Shown here: positions 1 to 8,486 of the stretch, piece after piece | How the letters are laid out: every line of letters starts with the position of its first letter | How positions within the stretch are numbered: position 1 is the first letter of the stretch | Assembly (NCBI GenBank): GCA_016784425.1 | Contig: JADHUQ010000003.1 | Span: 1-37,372 of the forward strand | Direction: 5' to 3' | Length of the DNA stretch: 37,372 nt | DNA from: Candidatus Delongbacteria bacterium | GTDB taxonomy: Bacteria > CAIWAD01 > BS150m-G50 | Program-made: the position numbers and the translations under genes | Notes under the pieces: model-generated | Databases searched by the model: none | What the model saw: the letters and a program-made list of their open reading frames with translations, nothing else | What the model was told of the DNA's origin: nothing

Positions 1-961
1 GAAAGGTAGTGGGATGCGGGAATATTCGGCCATACCAGTGAAGTGACTGCAGGTCCAGCAAACCGATACCCAGGGTTCGTTCAGCGGGACCAGGATTCTG
101 CTTTAGAAAAGATTCCAGCCAGTAAAGACCCCAGCGCAGCTGCAGGTGATGAAAACAGTTCAGTTCCCATCCGAGATGTACCTCCTGCGACATATCAGCC
201 TGCTCTTCATCGGTGACATTGCGAAAATCGAGCGCCATCCGCATCCGATAAAAGCCTGGAAAGGGTAGCTTCCATTGATATTGCACCCCGGCGTTGAGAC
301 TGTTGTCGGCCAGTCGGTCACCCTGTAGACGGATTTCGCTGGCCCCCCCCGGCAGGTCAACAGCGGTTAATCCAACCTGCATTCTCCAGGCAGGACGGAG
401 AATTATTCCATAGATCAGACCGGTATCCCGCTCACCACTTTCAGGATTCCAGATAATCGGCAGCGAAACACCGAGGGTGACCTTGTCATCCATACGGTAG
501 GCAGCAGCCAGATAACTGACCGTCTCCTGCGAGCCGAGGTCGCTGTTCCAGGGATCGTCACCTCCGTTAACGGTTCGACCGATGAGTTGCTCAGCAGGTA
601 TCAGGGTCAAGGCTAATCGCTTGAAACGCAGATGTAACGAGGAGATGTAAAGTGACCAGGGAAAAGCCCGGCGCCAGCTGTCTCTGGAGTCACTGCTGTT
701 TTCAAGCTTCACCAGCAGCGGTACCGGATTGAGCATCAGGGTGAAAGCGGGCGCATGTGAACCACTGGTAGGATAACCGGCGGCGGGATTGTAACAGGCT
801 GCAGCAACCCAGTCACTGCCCGCGGCGAAACAGCCCCCCATACCCATAACTCTGGCACTGTGGCTGCTGACCAGCGTATACTGGTCGGCCCCGGTCGCAA
901 CCATGGTCACAGCCAGTAGAAAACCGGCGACCAGACTGCCATAGGAATCAGATAAGCGCAT
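1..961 (-). CDS. PorV/PorQ-like outer-membrane beta-barrel protein (3' end beyond window)
   Basis: An open frame without stops runs from an ATG at 961 to the window edge, giving about 320 residues and no stop codon, so the C-terminus is missing. The N-terminus has a hydrophobic signal-peptide-like segment (VAGFLLAVTMVATGA). It is followed by SARVMGMGGCFAAGSDW and a YNPAAG motif, the typical entry sequence of the PorV/PorQ/UPF0164 family (related to FadL barrels). The rest alternates short hydrophobic strands with polar turns and has many Trp/Tyr, as expected for a barrel. The start overlaps the end of lnt by 14 bp, so the genes are translationally coupled. In Bacteroidota PorV works with the T9SS and the SprA/Sov translocon, and an SprA homologue lies 20 kb away in this window; a functional link is inference. 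It could equally be an unrelated family member of unknown role. Confidence 0.72.
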   Translation of the reverse strand, partial: MRLSDSYGSLVAGFLLAVTMVATGADQYTLVSSHSARVMGMGGCFAAGSDWVAAACYNPAAGYPTSGSHAPAFTLMLNPVPLLVKLENSSDSRDSWRRAFPWSLYISSLHLRFKRLALTLIPAEQLIGRTVNGGDDPWNSDLGSQETVSYLAAAYRMDDKVTLGVSLPIIWNPESGERDTGLIYGIILRPAWRMQVGLTAVDLPGGASEIRLQGDRLADNSLNAGVQYQWKLPFPGFYRMRMALDFRNVTDEEQADMSQEVHLGWELNCFHHLQLRWGLYWLESFLKQNPGPAERTLGIGLLDLQSLHWYGRIFPHPTTF

Positions 962-2453
962 TCTTCTTCTTTTTGCTGACTTTACTGCGCCACGAGACGG
1001 AACCGTAGAACATCAACAGGTATAAGGCGACACAGAGCAATGTCAACCGCATCAGCGGCCGCCCCCAGGATAGGTAGATCGACTCCCCACCCAGGAGGGG
1101 GACATTACAAATCAGAATATCCTGTTGTTCCACCGGCAGTATGGCGATGGTGTTGCCCCACCCGTCCAGCACCGCGGAGATTCCGTTGTTGGCGGCACGT
1201 ACCAGCGGTCTGCCGGTCTCAATAGCCCGAATCTGGCTCTGGGCGAAATGCTGGGCGGGTTCCAGGGTGTTGCGGTACCAGCCATCGTTGGTGATATTGA
1301 TCAACAGGTTGGCACCCAACCTGACCCTCTCATTAAAAAGCTGCTGGAATATGCTCTCAAAACAGATAGTGGGCGCGACTGCCAAAGTACTGTCCATCAG
1401 CTGGAGAACAGGTTCCCGGCAACCGGGGGCGAATTCCGCCTGTCCCAGATTGATCGATCCCAGCGAGGGCAGCCAGCGCTGAAAAGGAAACCGTTCGCCG
1501 AATGGCACCAGCTGTACTTTGTCATAACGGAGACTATGCGTGGTGGCATCAAAAAAGAAAACACTGTTGAAAATCTGCTTCTGTTCTTTGAGAAACTGAG
1601 ACGCGAGGGCACCGATGGCAATCGTAACCTGGTTCTCGGAAGCGGCCTGTCGCAATGCCAGCCGCCAGCGAGCACTGCGGTTGAGATAAAGCGGCGCTGC
1701 GGTTTCCGGGAATACTATCAGCTCTGCACCCCGCATCTGTGCCTGGTCAAAAAGTGCCATATTCAATGCCATCACGCTGTCGCAGGGGGCGCTCCATTTG
1801 ACATGCGGATCGAGATTGGGTTGGATGACGGCTACCAGTAGTGAATCTCCGGTTGGGTACAACACCTGTTCGTTCAGCTTTTCTCCCATAAAGGGCAACA
1901 GTAACAGGACCAATCCGGTAGCGATCGCCAGAAGACGCCACTTGTTGCGGCGAATAGCCATATAGATGAGAAAATTCATTGCCCCGACCCAGATGGTAGC
2001 GCCGAAGACACCGACCGTGGCAAAAATACCGGGCGTGGGGAAGGACAACTGGGTTACACCCAGCGCTACCCAGGGGAAACCGAGATCCCAGAAAGAGGTG
2101 ATATACTCAACCAAGGCCAGCATCAGGGGGATCTGCAGAAAGGCGGGACGCCCGACATGGCTGTACTGATAAGCTACGCTTTGAAAGATGAGTCCCCACC
2201 AGATGGAGAGATAGACAATGGCCAAAAGAGCTGTGGCAGTGGCTGCCCACAGCGAGAGGGCGCTGTTGGCAGCTATCCAGTGAAGTGTAAAGCCGTGGTA
2301 AACCAGACCACTTACAAATCCATATATGAATTTGCGTTTCCCCTGCTCTATCGCTACAAACCAGGGGATAAACATCACCCAGGCCAGCACAAAGAGGGGA
2401 AGCGGGGGAAAGGAGAGCGCACCCAACAGACCGCTGAAAACCATGCTGATCAT
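948..2453 (-). CDS. lnt: apolipoprotein N-acyltransferase Lnt
   Basis: Inner-membrane enzyme that transfers the third acyl chain to the N-terminal cysteine of apolipoproteins, the last step of lipoprotein maturation. The 501 residues match the usual length. About six hydrophobic segments fill residues 1-190, and a periplasmic nitrilase domain follows from about 205. The catalytic triad is visible: Glu250 in VFPETAAP, Lys312 in YDKVQLVPFGE and Cys364 in APTICFES. A last hydrophobic helix lies near the C-terminus, which ends in a lysine run. The start codon overlaps the ruvX stop as ATGA. Its presence confirms a diderm envelope with lipoproteins and fits the lipoprotein gene just upstream. Confidence 0.95.
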   Translation of the reverse strand: MISMVFSGLLGALSFPPLPLFVLAWVMFIPWFVAIEQGKRKFIYGFVSGLVYHGFTLHWIAANSALSLWAATATALLAIVYLSIWWGLIFQSVAYQYSHVGRPAFLQIPLMLALVEYITSFWDLGFPWVALGVTQLSFPTPGIFATVGVFGATIWVGAMNFLIYMAIRRNKWRLLAIATGLVLLLLPFMGEKLNEQVLYPTGDSLLVAVIQPNLDPHVKWSAPCDSVMALNMALFDQAQMRGAELIVFPETAAPLYLNRSARWRLALRQAASENQVTIAIGALASQFLKEQKQIFNSVFFFDATTHSLRYDKVQLVPFGERFPFQRWLPSLGSINLGQAEFAPGCREPVLQLMDSTLAVAPTICFESIFQQLFNERVRLGANLLINITNDGWYRNTLEPAQHFAQSQIRAIETGRPLVRAANNGISAVLDGWGNTIAILPVEQQDILICNVPLLGGESIYLSWGRPLMRLTLLCVALYLLMFYGSVSWRSKVSKKKKNALI

Positions 2454-2857
2454 AACTGTTCGTCCAAATATTCCTGCAGAATCAAGGCTGCAGCGTAACC
2501 ATCAACAATTCCTTTGTCCTTACGCACGTTGCGACCATGCAGGTGAAGCAGTTCGCGGGCGCGTACTGATGAAAAATCTTCACTCACCCGATGAATCGGC
2601 AACCCCCATTCCGACATCAGGGCGATGAACTGCTCGATCTCCGGAACCAGCGTTCCAGGGGTACCGTTGCCCCGCATGGGGATGCCGATAATGATCGTCC
2701 CGATCTCATACTCCCGGCAGAGATCCTGGATGGAACTCAGCAACATCGAAATATCCCGTACCGCAATTGTCGTCAGGGGACGGGAAATCAGGCCGGTGGG
2801 ATCGGAAACCGCCACCCCGGTGCGGGCGCGTCCGTAGTCAATTGCCAGAAAGCGCAT
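2450..2857 (-). CDS. ruvX: RuvX/YqgF-family Holliday junction resolvase-like nuclease
   Basis: RNase H-fold protein of the YqgF family, implicated in pre-16S rRNA 5' end processing and annotated as a putative Holliday junction resolvase. The 135 residues are a normal length. The N-terminus carries the family signature with an acidic residue (AIDYGRARTGVAVSD), then IIIGIPMRGNGTPG, and near the end DKGIVDGYAAALILQEYL with a conserved Asp. I chose the ATG at 2857 because the protein then starts directly at the family's first beta strand. An upstream TTG at 2926 would add 23 unrelated residues. No good ribosome binding site is seen at either start. The stop overlaps the lnt start by 4 bp. Confidence 0.9.
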   Translation of the reverse strand: MRFLAIDYGRARTGVAVSDPTGLISRPLTTIAVRDISMLLSSIQDLCREYEIGTIIIGIPMRGNGTPGTLVPEIEQFIALMSEWGLPIHRVSEDFSSVRARELLHLHGRNVRKDKGIVDGYAAALILQEYLDEQL

Positions 2858-3056
2858 GCAAGAAGATAAGCGCTGTGCTGATTTTGTAAAGGAGAAGTGA
2901 TGAAAGTGGTCAGCAGCCAACTTCAAACAGGTTGAGAGTCAGCGGGACAGAGGACCGACCGGCCCGGCTGTGGGGAAACCGGTGGTCAGGAGAAGTCGCG
3001 TTTACAACCGTTTTCAGGTTTTCAAAGAATGGACAGCGGGGTTTGAGCGGAAGGTG

Positions 3057-3560
3057 CTAGAAATCGAGGGAACGGATCATCTTCAGGAACTGTTCCCGCC
3101 AGAGAGTCGTATCTGGACCGTTCAGGGGATGCTCCAGCCGGAAAGCGAAGAAACGCTCCTGACGTTCGAGAACTGCAACGCAGAGCTCATGCCTGATACC
3201 CTCCACCTGGAACTGCATAACCCGTAACGGCAGGGTGCCAACTGTTGTTGCCAGTATGCTGTCCAGCACATCCTCACTCTCTACCTGTGGGGGGAAAGCG
3301 AGCTGTTGCTCGAAAAATTCTGTCAGATCCAACTGCTGGTTGTCGATACGGATTGCGAAATGAGCAGCAATCTTGGTGGCGTGCCCGGAAAAGATGATCG
3401 ATCCAAAACCGGTTTCATCCAGCAGTTCACGATAGTTCCAGGAAACAGGAAGTTGCAGGGTGAAATCATAGGTGTCATTGTGATACACACGGGGGTTCTC
3501 TCCACCACCGCAGGAGGTAAGAAGAATCAGCAGGCCGAAAAAGCAGAGTGTGCGTAGCAT
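3057..3560 (-). CDS. predicted lipoprotein, PsbP/DUF1795-like
   Basis: A 167-residue protein with a clear lipoprotein signal peptide: a hydrophobic stretch ending in the lipobox LLTSC, with the modified cysteine at residue 17 followed by GGG. The mature part opens with YDFTLQLPVSWNY, the kind of motif seen in PsbP/DUF1795-type domains, followed by alternating strands. I recognise no catalytic residues, and the function is unknown. It is probably anchored by lipidation, which requires Lnt, encoded downstream. The ATG at 3560 has no Shine-Dalgarno sequence; a T7 run sits directly before it. A strong AGGAGG-spaced ATG in another frame lies 64 bp upstream (see findings). Confidence 0.75.
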   Translation of the reverse strand: MLRTLCFFGLLILLTSCGGGENPRVYHNDTYDFTLQLPVSWNYRELLDETGFGSIIFSGHATKIAAHFAIRIDNQQLDLTEFFEQQLAFPPQVESEDVLDSILATTVGTLPLRVMQFQVEGIRHELCVAVLERQERFFAFRLEHPLNGPDTTLWREQFLKMIRSLDF

Positions 3561-3624
3561 AAAAAAACAGGTCGGTGGTTAAAGATGACTTGAGGCAAAA
3601 CCGATAGGTAAATTGTCGGTCCAT
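3475..3624 (-). other. possible upstream ORF with strong RBS overlapping the lipoprotein start
   Basis: An AGGAGG motif spaced 2 nt from an ATG at 3624 opens a 49-codon frame that runs past the lipoprotein start in another frame and ends at 3475. The peptide (MDRQFTYRFCLKSS...) has no family resemblance. It could be a translated leader that couples to the lipoprotein start. Alternatively the T7 run at 3561-3567 may hide a frameshift that would join the two frames into one longer signal peptide. It could also be chance. Confidence 0.3.
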
Positions 3625-3636
3625 TACCTCCTGTCC

Positions 3637-3684
3637 GGGGAAACAGTTACTGCCGCTCAAGTGGTGCTGTTTCCCCCTTTTTTT
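3637..3684 (+). terminator. perfect 10-bp hairpin followed by T7 on plus strand
   Basis: GGGGAAACAG (3637-3646) and CTGTTTCCCC (3667-3676) pair perfectly around a 20-nt loop, and seven T follow on the plus strand. This is terminator geometry for a plus-strand transcript, but there is no plus-strand gene upstream. Read on the minus strand it is a hairpin in the 5' leader just above the AGGAGG motif. It may be an antisense terminator or a leader structure. Confidence 0.4.
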
Positions 3685-3790
3685 GTGATGTGGAAACAAA
3701 ATAACCAGTAATTCACGATCGGCTTGGCATTACCATTCAGCAAAAATGGAGTGCTGGAACTGACGAGTAATGGGAAATACTATGCGCCTG

Positions 3791-3820
3791 GCGGATGCCG
3801 GTCAGGTACCCGGCACCCGC
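3791..3820 (-). terminator. 11-bp GC-rich hairpin after the small outer-membrane protein gene
   Basis: GCGGATGCCGG (3791-3801) pairs with CCGGCACCCGC (3810-3820) over 11 positions with one G-T wobble and an 8-nt loop, 15 bp past the stop at 3835. On the minus strand the stem is followed only by a weak T-containing stretch, so it may act as an imperfect terminator or as a 3' stabilising hairpin. Confidence 0.45.
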
Positions 3821-3834
3821 AGGGTAATATCTTG

Positions 3835-4554
3835 TTAGAAAGGGGTTGTAAAGAACTTGCGTATACCGATGTTGAAACAGACTGCGTGCATCATGGGGCC
3901 GTCACCGGTTTTAAGATTCTGGGAATTACGTGAATCGGGAATTTTTCCCAGATAAAGGTCACCGCGTGCATAGAAATCGAGCGTCGTACCGAGGTTGTAC
4001 ATCATCCCATAACCGAGATTGAATACAAACCCGGACTGCACTTTACGATAGTCTTCAATCCAATCATCCTCAACGTCGTACATGGAAACCCGGTAAGTAC
4101 CTGTTACCACACCGGCACCCAGGTCAACAAAGGAACTGAGTTGGCTGGTGGGATTAAATTCATAACGCATACCGACAGTGAAAGTATGAAAATTGAAACG
4201 CCTTTCGGTGCGATCAACCCTCTCTTTCAGCAGGAAATCAGAGACATAATAATTGAGTTCATCATCCAGATCAGATCCCTCGGTTACCGGTGCGACGAAG
4301 TACTGCAATTTCATGATCAGATCACGTCGACTAAAACGATGACCCAGAACCACATTGCCCATTCCGCCAGTGCCAAAGTCACCCTGAAGTTTGAAAACAT
4401 CGCGGTACAGGTTCACCTTGTTGGGTGAAGTGAAGGTTTCCTGATCCAACATATAGTGACCACCTACACCCAGTTCAAAATAGTCACGTGGAATACCAAA
4501 CGCTGTGGTTATAAAAGCCAGTGTAAAAACCAGTCCCAGCTTCAACTGCTTCAT
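3835..4554 (-). CDS. small outer-membrane beta-barrel protein
   Basis: A 239-residue protein with a cleavable signal peptide (MKQLKLGLVFTLAFITTAFG). The mature part is made of amphipathic strands with turns, and the last residue is Phe (FFTTPF), the usual C-terminal signature recognised by the BAM machinery. The pattern suggests an OmpA/OmpW-like 8-stranded porin-family barrel; no specific function can be read. The start is supported by AGGAGG 5 nt upstream of the ATG. It is flanked by a 306-bp gap upstream and a hairpin downstream, so it is probably a single-gene transcript. Confidence 0.75.
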   Translation of the reverse strand: MKQLKLGLVFTLAFITTAFGIPRDYFELGVGGHYMLDQETFTSPNKVNLYRDVFKLQGDFGTGGMGNVVLGHRFSRRDLIMKLQYFVAPVTEGSDLDDELNYYVSDFLLKERVDRTERRFNFHTFTVGMRYEFNPTSQLSSFVDLGAGVVTGTYRVSMYDVEDDWIEDYRKVQSGFVFNLGYGMMYNLGTTLDFYARGDLYLGKIPDSRNSQNLKTGDGPMMHAVCFNIGIRKFFTTPF

Positions 4555-4783
4555 TCATTCCTCCTGTTCGAGGTTGATGGATAATGTGTTTTTAGATAAT
4601 CCGGTTGTCTTGTTTTCATGTCCAGACCGGTGACAGCTATAGCCAGGGTGGTTTACCACACTCTGGGTCCGAAAGCTTCCTCAAATAATTCTTCCAATCA
4701 GAAACGGAACTATGATGATCGAGAAGTTTACATTTCGTAAAACGCAACCGCTGAACGGTTCCTTTTCTTTCCAGGAACTTAAC

Positions 4784-4809
4784 AAAAAACTGATAAAAGT
4801 CTATCAAGT
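4784..4809 (-). terminator. weak intrinsic terminator candidate downstream of rsh
   Basis: On the minus strand a short AT-rich stem (ACT-GATA with TATCAGT, one bulge, 6-nt loop) is followed by six T, about 50 bp after the rsh stop. The stem is weak. The rest of the 306-bp gap at 4555-4860 shows a 5-bp inverted repeat near 4746-4760 (AACCG/CGGTT) and no convincing promoter for the next gene. Confidence 0.35.
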
Positions 4810-4860
4810 CCAGTGATTTGCAACATCCGCGCCAGTTTCTACTAAATATGATGGTAACCT

Positions 4861-7074
4861 TCAGACGACCGTTTCATCACGCCGCTCTACCCGGACAATG
4901 CCCTTAATCCCCTTCAAATGGCGGATGACACGCTCCAGGTGATCCCGATCATGCACCTCCAGCACAAATTTCCCGATCGCCAGATTGTCCTGTTTGCGCA
5001 TATTGAACTGCCGGATGTTGATCTCCATCCGCGCCAGCACATCGGAAAGGTCGTGCAACATGTTGCGTCGATCTTCACCGACGACGATAATCCGTGCCAG
5101 GAAATAATTGCTGTCTGCCACATCCCACATTACCTCGACCAGTTTGTCCGGATTGGCATGGGTCATCTGCTGGGCGTTGCGGCAATTGGAACGGTGAATT
5201 GTAATCCCCTTGCCGGTAGTAATAAAACCGTTGATCGCATCCCCAGGCAGCGGCTGACAACAGCGTGCAAAATTTACCATGATGTTGTGCAGCCCCTGCA
5301 CCCGGATTGCGGTTGATTTCTGTTTATCGGTCCGGCTCAGCCGCGAGCGCAACCGTCCCATTATAGTAGTGCTGCTTTCTGGTGTTTTCAGCAATCGCAG
5401 GAATTCACGAAGTTGCAGTTCTCCCCGCCCCAGGGCGGCATGGAGCAGATCGTCCTTATGAAAACCGGCCTGTTTGGCCAGGTCGTGCAGCTCAACCGGG
5501 TTCAAATGCAGTTTACGTCGAGTCAACTCGCGCTGTAACATCTCTCGCCCCAGTTCAACAGCCGACTGGTGATGCTCATCCTTGAACCAGCGACGCAGAC
5601 GGGAACGGGCACGGGAAGTATGAACGAATTTAAGCCAGTCAAGACTGGGCTGATGCGACTGGGAGGTGATGATCTCCACGGTCTGACCTGACTTCAGCTC
5701 CTTATCCAGCGCAATGATACGGCCGTCGGTCTTGGCGCCGATGCAATGCAGCCCGACCTCGGAGTGAATGCGAAAGGCAAAATCGACCGGTGTGGAACCG
5801 GCCGGTAGTTGAATCAGCTTCCCCCCGGGGGTGAAAACAAAAATATCATCGTGGAACAGATTACTCTTCAGGCTCTCCATGAAGCCGGCATCAGCCGGGG
5901 TAGCGTTCTGCTCCTCCAGCATCTCCTTGAACCAGCGGAAAAAACTGTCCAACTCTGAGTCGGGACTTCCCTCCTTGTAGTTCCAGTGGGCAGCGATGCC
6001 ATGCTCCGCCACCCGGTCCATCTCCTGGGTGCGGATCTGCACTTCGAAGAGGTGACCACCCGGTGCTACCGCCTTGGTGTGTAGCGACTGGTAGTTGTTT
6101 GATTTCGGTGTGGCGATATAATCGAAGAACTGGTCAGGAACAGGTGTGTAGATTGCGTGAATGGTCCCGAGCACATAGTAACACTCGTCATTATTCTCCA
6201 CAATAATCCGGATGGCGAAGAGGTCGTAGATTTCGTCAAACTGCTTTTGTTGTTTCCACATCTTATTGTGGATAGAGTAGAAGTGCTTGGCGCGCCCCTT
6301 GATACGGGCAGCGACACCATCCATCTCCAGTTTACTTTTGATCGGTTCGATGATCTCCTGAATCACCGATTCCCTCTCTTCGTGACTCAGATCAACCTGT
6401 TGTTCGACCGCGGCATACTCCTGGGGCTGCAGGACCTGGAAACAGAGATCCTCCAGTTCTCGCTTGATGCGGGCCATACCAAAACGATGTGCAAGCGGCG
6501 CATAAACCTCTAGTGTCTCCTCGGCAATGCGCTGCTGTTTCCCCTGTGGGATATAAGAGATGGTCCGCATGTTGTGCAGGCGATCTACGAACTTGATGAA
6601 AATCACCCGCAGATCGGAGGACATGGAGAGCAGCATTTTGCGGAAGTTAAGCGCTTGCTCGTTCTCAGTGCTGGTGAACTTGAGATCACTGATCTTGGTT
6701 ACCCCATCCACCAGTGCAGCGATCTCAGGACCAAACTCCCGCTCTACCTTGCTGATGGAGATGTCGGGATTATCCTCTACGACATCATGCAGCAGACCGG
6801 CGACCAGCGTATTCTGATCCATGCGCATCTGCGCCAGTATCAGGGCAACCTGCAGGGGATGCATTAGGTAGGGTTCCCCGGAACGACGAAATTGACCGAG
6901 GTGAGCGCGATAGGCGAAAACGAAACCGCGCCAGATCAGTTCCTCATCTACCTGTTCGCATTGTTCCAGGAGTGTATCACAGATTTGCTGGAGCAGCTGG
7001 AGCATGGTGTCGCGATGCTCGTCGTCACCGATATCATTCTGGAAGAGTTCCTGCGTCAGACTGCACAGTGGCAT
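4861..7074 (-). CDS. rsh: bifunctional (p)ppGpp synthetase/hydrolase, RelA/SpoT (Rsh) family
   Basis: Cytosolic alarmone enzyme of the stringent response, 737 residues, a full-length long RSH. The order of domains is: N-terminal HD hydrolase (SGEPYLMHPLQVALIL, LLHDVVEDN, FVDRLHNMRT) in the first 200 residues; synthetase (GRAKHFYSIHNKM, IYDLFAIRIIV); TGS domain (FVFTPGGKLIQLPAGSTPVD); a Cys/His-containing region (VNFARCCQPLPGD, HRSNCRN); and a C-terminal ACT domain. The hydrolase His-Asp residues are present, and the synthetase segment carries the R/K pattern of bifunctional enzymes, so both activities are likely. It starts 8 nt after the dnaB stop with an AGGA motif inside that stop region. 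It is the last gene of the yicC-to-rsh operon, linking alarmone control with gmk and rpoZ products. Confidence 0.96.
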   Translation of the reverse strand: MPLCSLTQELFQNDIGDDEHRDTMLQLLQQICDTLLEQCEQVDEELIWRGFVFAYRAHLGQFRRSGEPYLMHPLQVALILAQMRMDQNTLVAGLLHDVVEDNPDISISKVEREFGPEIAALVDGVTKISDLKFTSTENEQALNFRKMLLSMSSDLRVIFIKFVDRLHNMRTISYIPQGKQQRIAEETLEVYAPLAHRFGMARIKRELEDLCFQVLQPQEYAAVEQQVDLSHEERESVIQEIIEPIKSKLEMDGVAARIKGRAKHFYSIHNKMWKQQKQFDEIYDLFAIRIIVENNDECYYVLGTIHAIYTPVPDQFFDYIATPKSNNYQSLHTKAVAPGGHLFEVQIRTQEMDRVAEHGIAAHWNYKEGSPDSELDSFFRWFKEMLEEQNATPADAGFMESLKSNLFHDDIFVFTPGGKLIQLPAGSTPVDFAFRIHSEVGLHCIGAKTDGRIIALDKELKSGQTVEIITSQSHQPSLDWLKFVHTSRARSRLRRWFKDEHHQSAVELGREMLQRELTRRKLHLNPVELHDLAKQAGFHKDDLLHAALGRGELQLREFLRLLKTPESSTTIMGRLRSRLSRTDKQKSTAIRVQGLHNIMVNFARCCQPLPGDAINGFITTGKGITIHRSNCRNAQQMTHANPDKLVEVMWDVADSNYFLARIIVVGEDRRNMLHDLSDVLARMEINIRQFNMRKQDNLAIGKFVLEVHDRDHLERVIRHLKGIKGIVRVERRDETVV

Positions 7075-7082
7075 GATATGTC

Positions 7083-8486
7083 CTAGAAACCGATCTCCTC
7101 AGCAGCTCGCTCCTGACCGGGTGCCGGTGGAGGTGCATTATCCTCAGCGATGAATTCCTCGAAACGCTGAATATGTTTGTGGAAGGTAAGCTTAACCGGG
7201 CCGATCGGACCGGTGCGGTTCTTGCCGACATCGATGAGTGCCTGATTCTCCAAAGACTTACCGGAATCGTCAGTTTTGCGATAGACCTCGTCGCGATGGA
7301 CAAACATGACGATGTCGGCGTCCTGCTCGATAGCGCCGGAATCACGCAGATCTGACAGTATCGGCCGTTTAGACTCTTTGCGACGCTCGCTCTCGCGGGA
7401 AAGCTGGGAAAGAGCGACCACTGGAATTTCAAAATCCTTAGCCATCGCTTTCAGGGCACGGGTTGCGGCAGCCACCCGTAGCGCCTGATTATCAGCGTCA
7501 GGCAGATGCATCAACTGCAGGTAATCGATAAACAGCATATCGACCTTGTCACCAGTCATCGACAACCGCTGCAATTTTGCCCGCAGGTCGGTCAGGGATA
7601 CTTTACTGGTGTCGTCGATAAAAACCTGGTAGGAGGCCAGATTGGCTGCGGCCCGCGCCAGTTTGCGGGTCTGGGTATCACGCAGGATAGAACCACTCTT
7701 GAGGGGGGTGAGGGAAACGCCTGATTCGATCATGATCAGACGCATACCCAGTTCCTTCCAGGTCATTTCGAGGGAGATGAAGGCGATCTTGTAATTGTGG
7801 GCAGCCGCATTACGGGCTAAATTGAGGGCAAATGCGGTTTTGCCCATACCGGGCCGCCCGGCCAGCACCACCAGGCTGCCGGGACTGAATCCTCCCAGCA
7901 TCCGATCAAGGTCAGGAAAACCGGTGGTGATCCCCTGCAGACCGCCCCCCTTCTGCTGGATCGACTCGATCTCCTTCATAACATCTTTCATCCCCTCGGC
8001 TGTGGGAATAAAATCTCTCTGCAACGATTGGCCGGTGGAGAGCCGGTAAAGCTGGTCCTCAACATCCCGCAGCAGCTCATCAAAGACTGCCGCCGGGGAG
8101 TTGCCTTCACGCTGCAACCGGTTCCCGATCCGGATCAACTCCCGCAACAGGGCATGCTGGTGGACTATTTCAAGGTGGTACTGGACATTAGCGGTGGAGG
8201 TGGTTACAGCCAGACAATCGGAGAGATAGCTGCCGCCGCCGGCTTGCTCCAGGCTCTCCATCTTCTCCAGTTCTGCGTGGAGCGTCACAATGTCGATGGG
8301 GCGGCCCTCCTCAAAGAGCCGCTGCATCGCTTTGAACATGACTTTATGTTCCAACTGGTAGAAATGCTCAGCCTGCAGATTTTCCAGCACCAGTGCGCAG
8401 GCATCCTGATCTATCAGCATACTGCCGATTACCTGTTGTTCCGCCTCATTGGAATGGGGCGGTTGCAGCCGGTCGGTGTCACTCAT
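7083..8486 (-). CDS. dnaB: replicative DNA helicase DnaB
   Basis: Hexameric 5'-3' helicase that unwinds DNA at the replication fork. The 467 residues fit the family. An N-terminal primase-binding domain (NEAEQQVIGSMLID) is followed by a RecA-like domain with Walker A GRPGMGKTAFALN, Walker B VDMLFIDYLQLM, the LSQLSRESERR segment and the arginine-finger region DLRDSGAIEQDADIV. There is no intein or insertion. The ATG at 8486 overlaps the end of the upstream uracil-DNA glycosylase gene by 8 bp, so the genes are coupled. The C-terminal tail is short and Pro/Glu rich. Confidence 0.97.
   Translation of the reverse strand: MSDTDRLQPPHSNEAEQQVIGSMLIDQDACALVLENLQAEHFYQLEHKVMFKAMQRLFEEGRPIDIVTLHAELEKMESLEQAGGGSYLSDCLAVTTSTANVQYHLEIVHQHALLRELIRIGNRLQREGNSPAAVFDELLRDVEDQLYRLSTGQSLQRDFIPTAEGMKDVMKEIESIQQKGGGLQGITTGFPDLDRMLGGFSPGSLVVLAGRPGMGKTAFALNLARNAAAHNYKIAFISLEMTWKELGMRLIMIESGVSLTPLKSGSILRDTQTRKLARAAANLASYQVFIDDTSKVSLTDLRAKLQRLSMTGDKVDMLFIDYLQLMHLPDADNQALRVAAATRALKAMAKDFEIPVVALSQLSRESERRKESKRPILSDLRDSGAIEQDADIVMFVHRDEVYRKTDDSGKSLENQALIDVGKNRTGPIGPVKLTFHKHIQRFEEFIAEDNAPPPAPGQERAAEEIGF

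Noticed and set aside
1125-1841. 238-codon plus-strand open frame
   Set aside because: Antisense to lnt, whose catalytic residues are conserved in the other strand; no domain seen.
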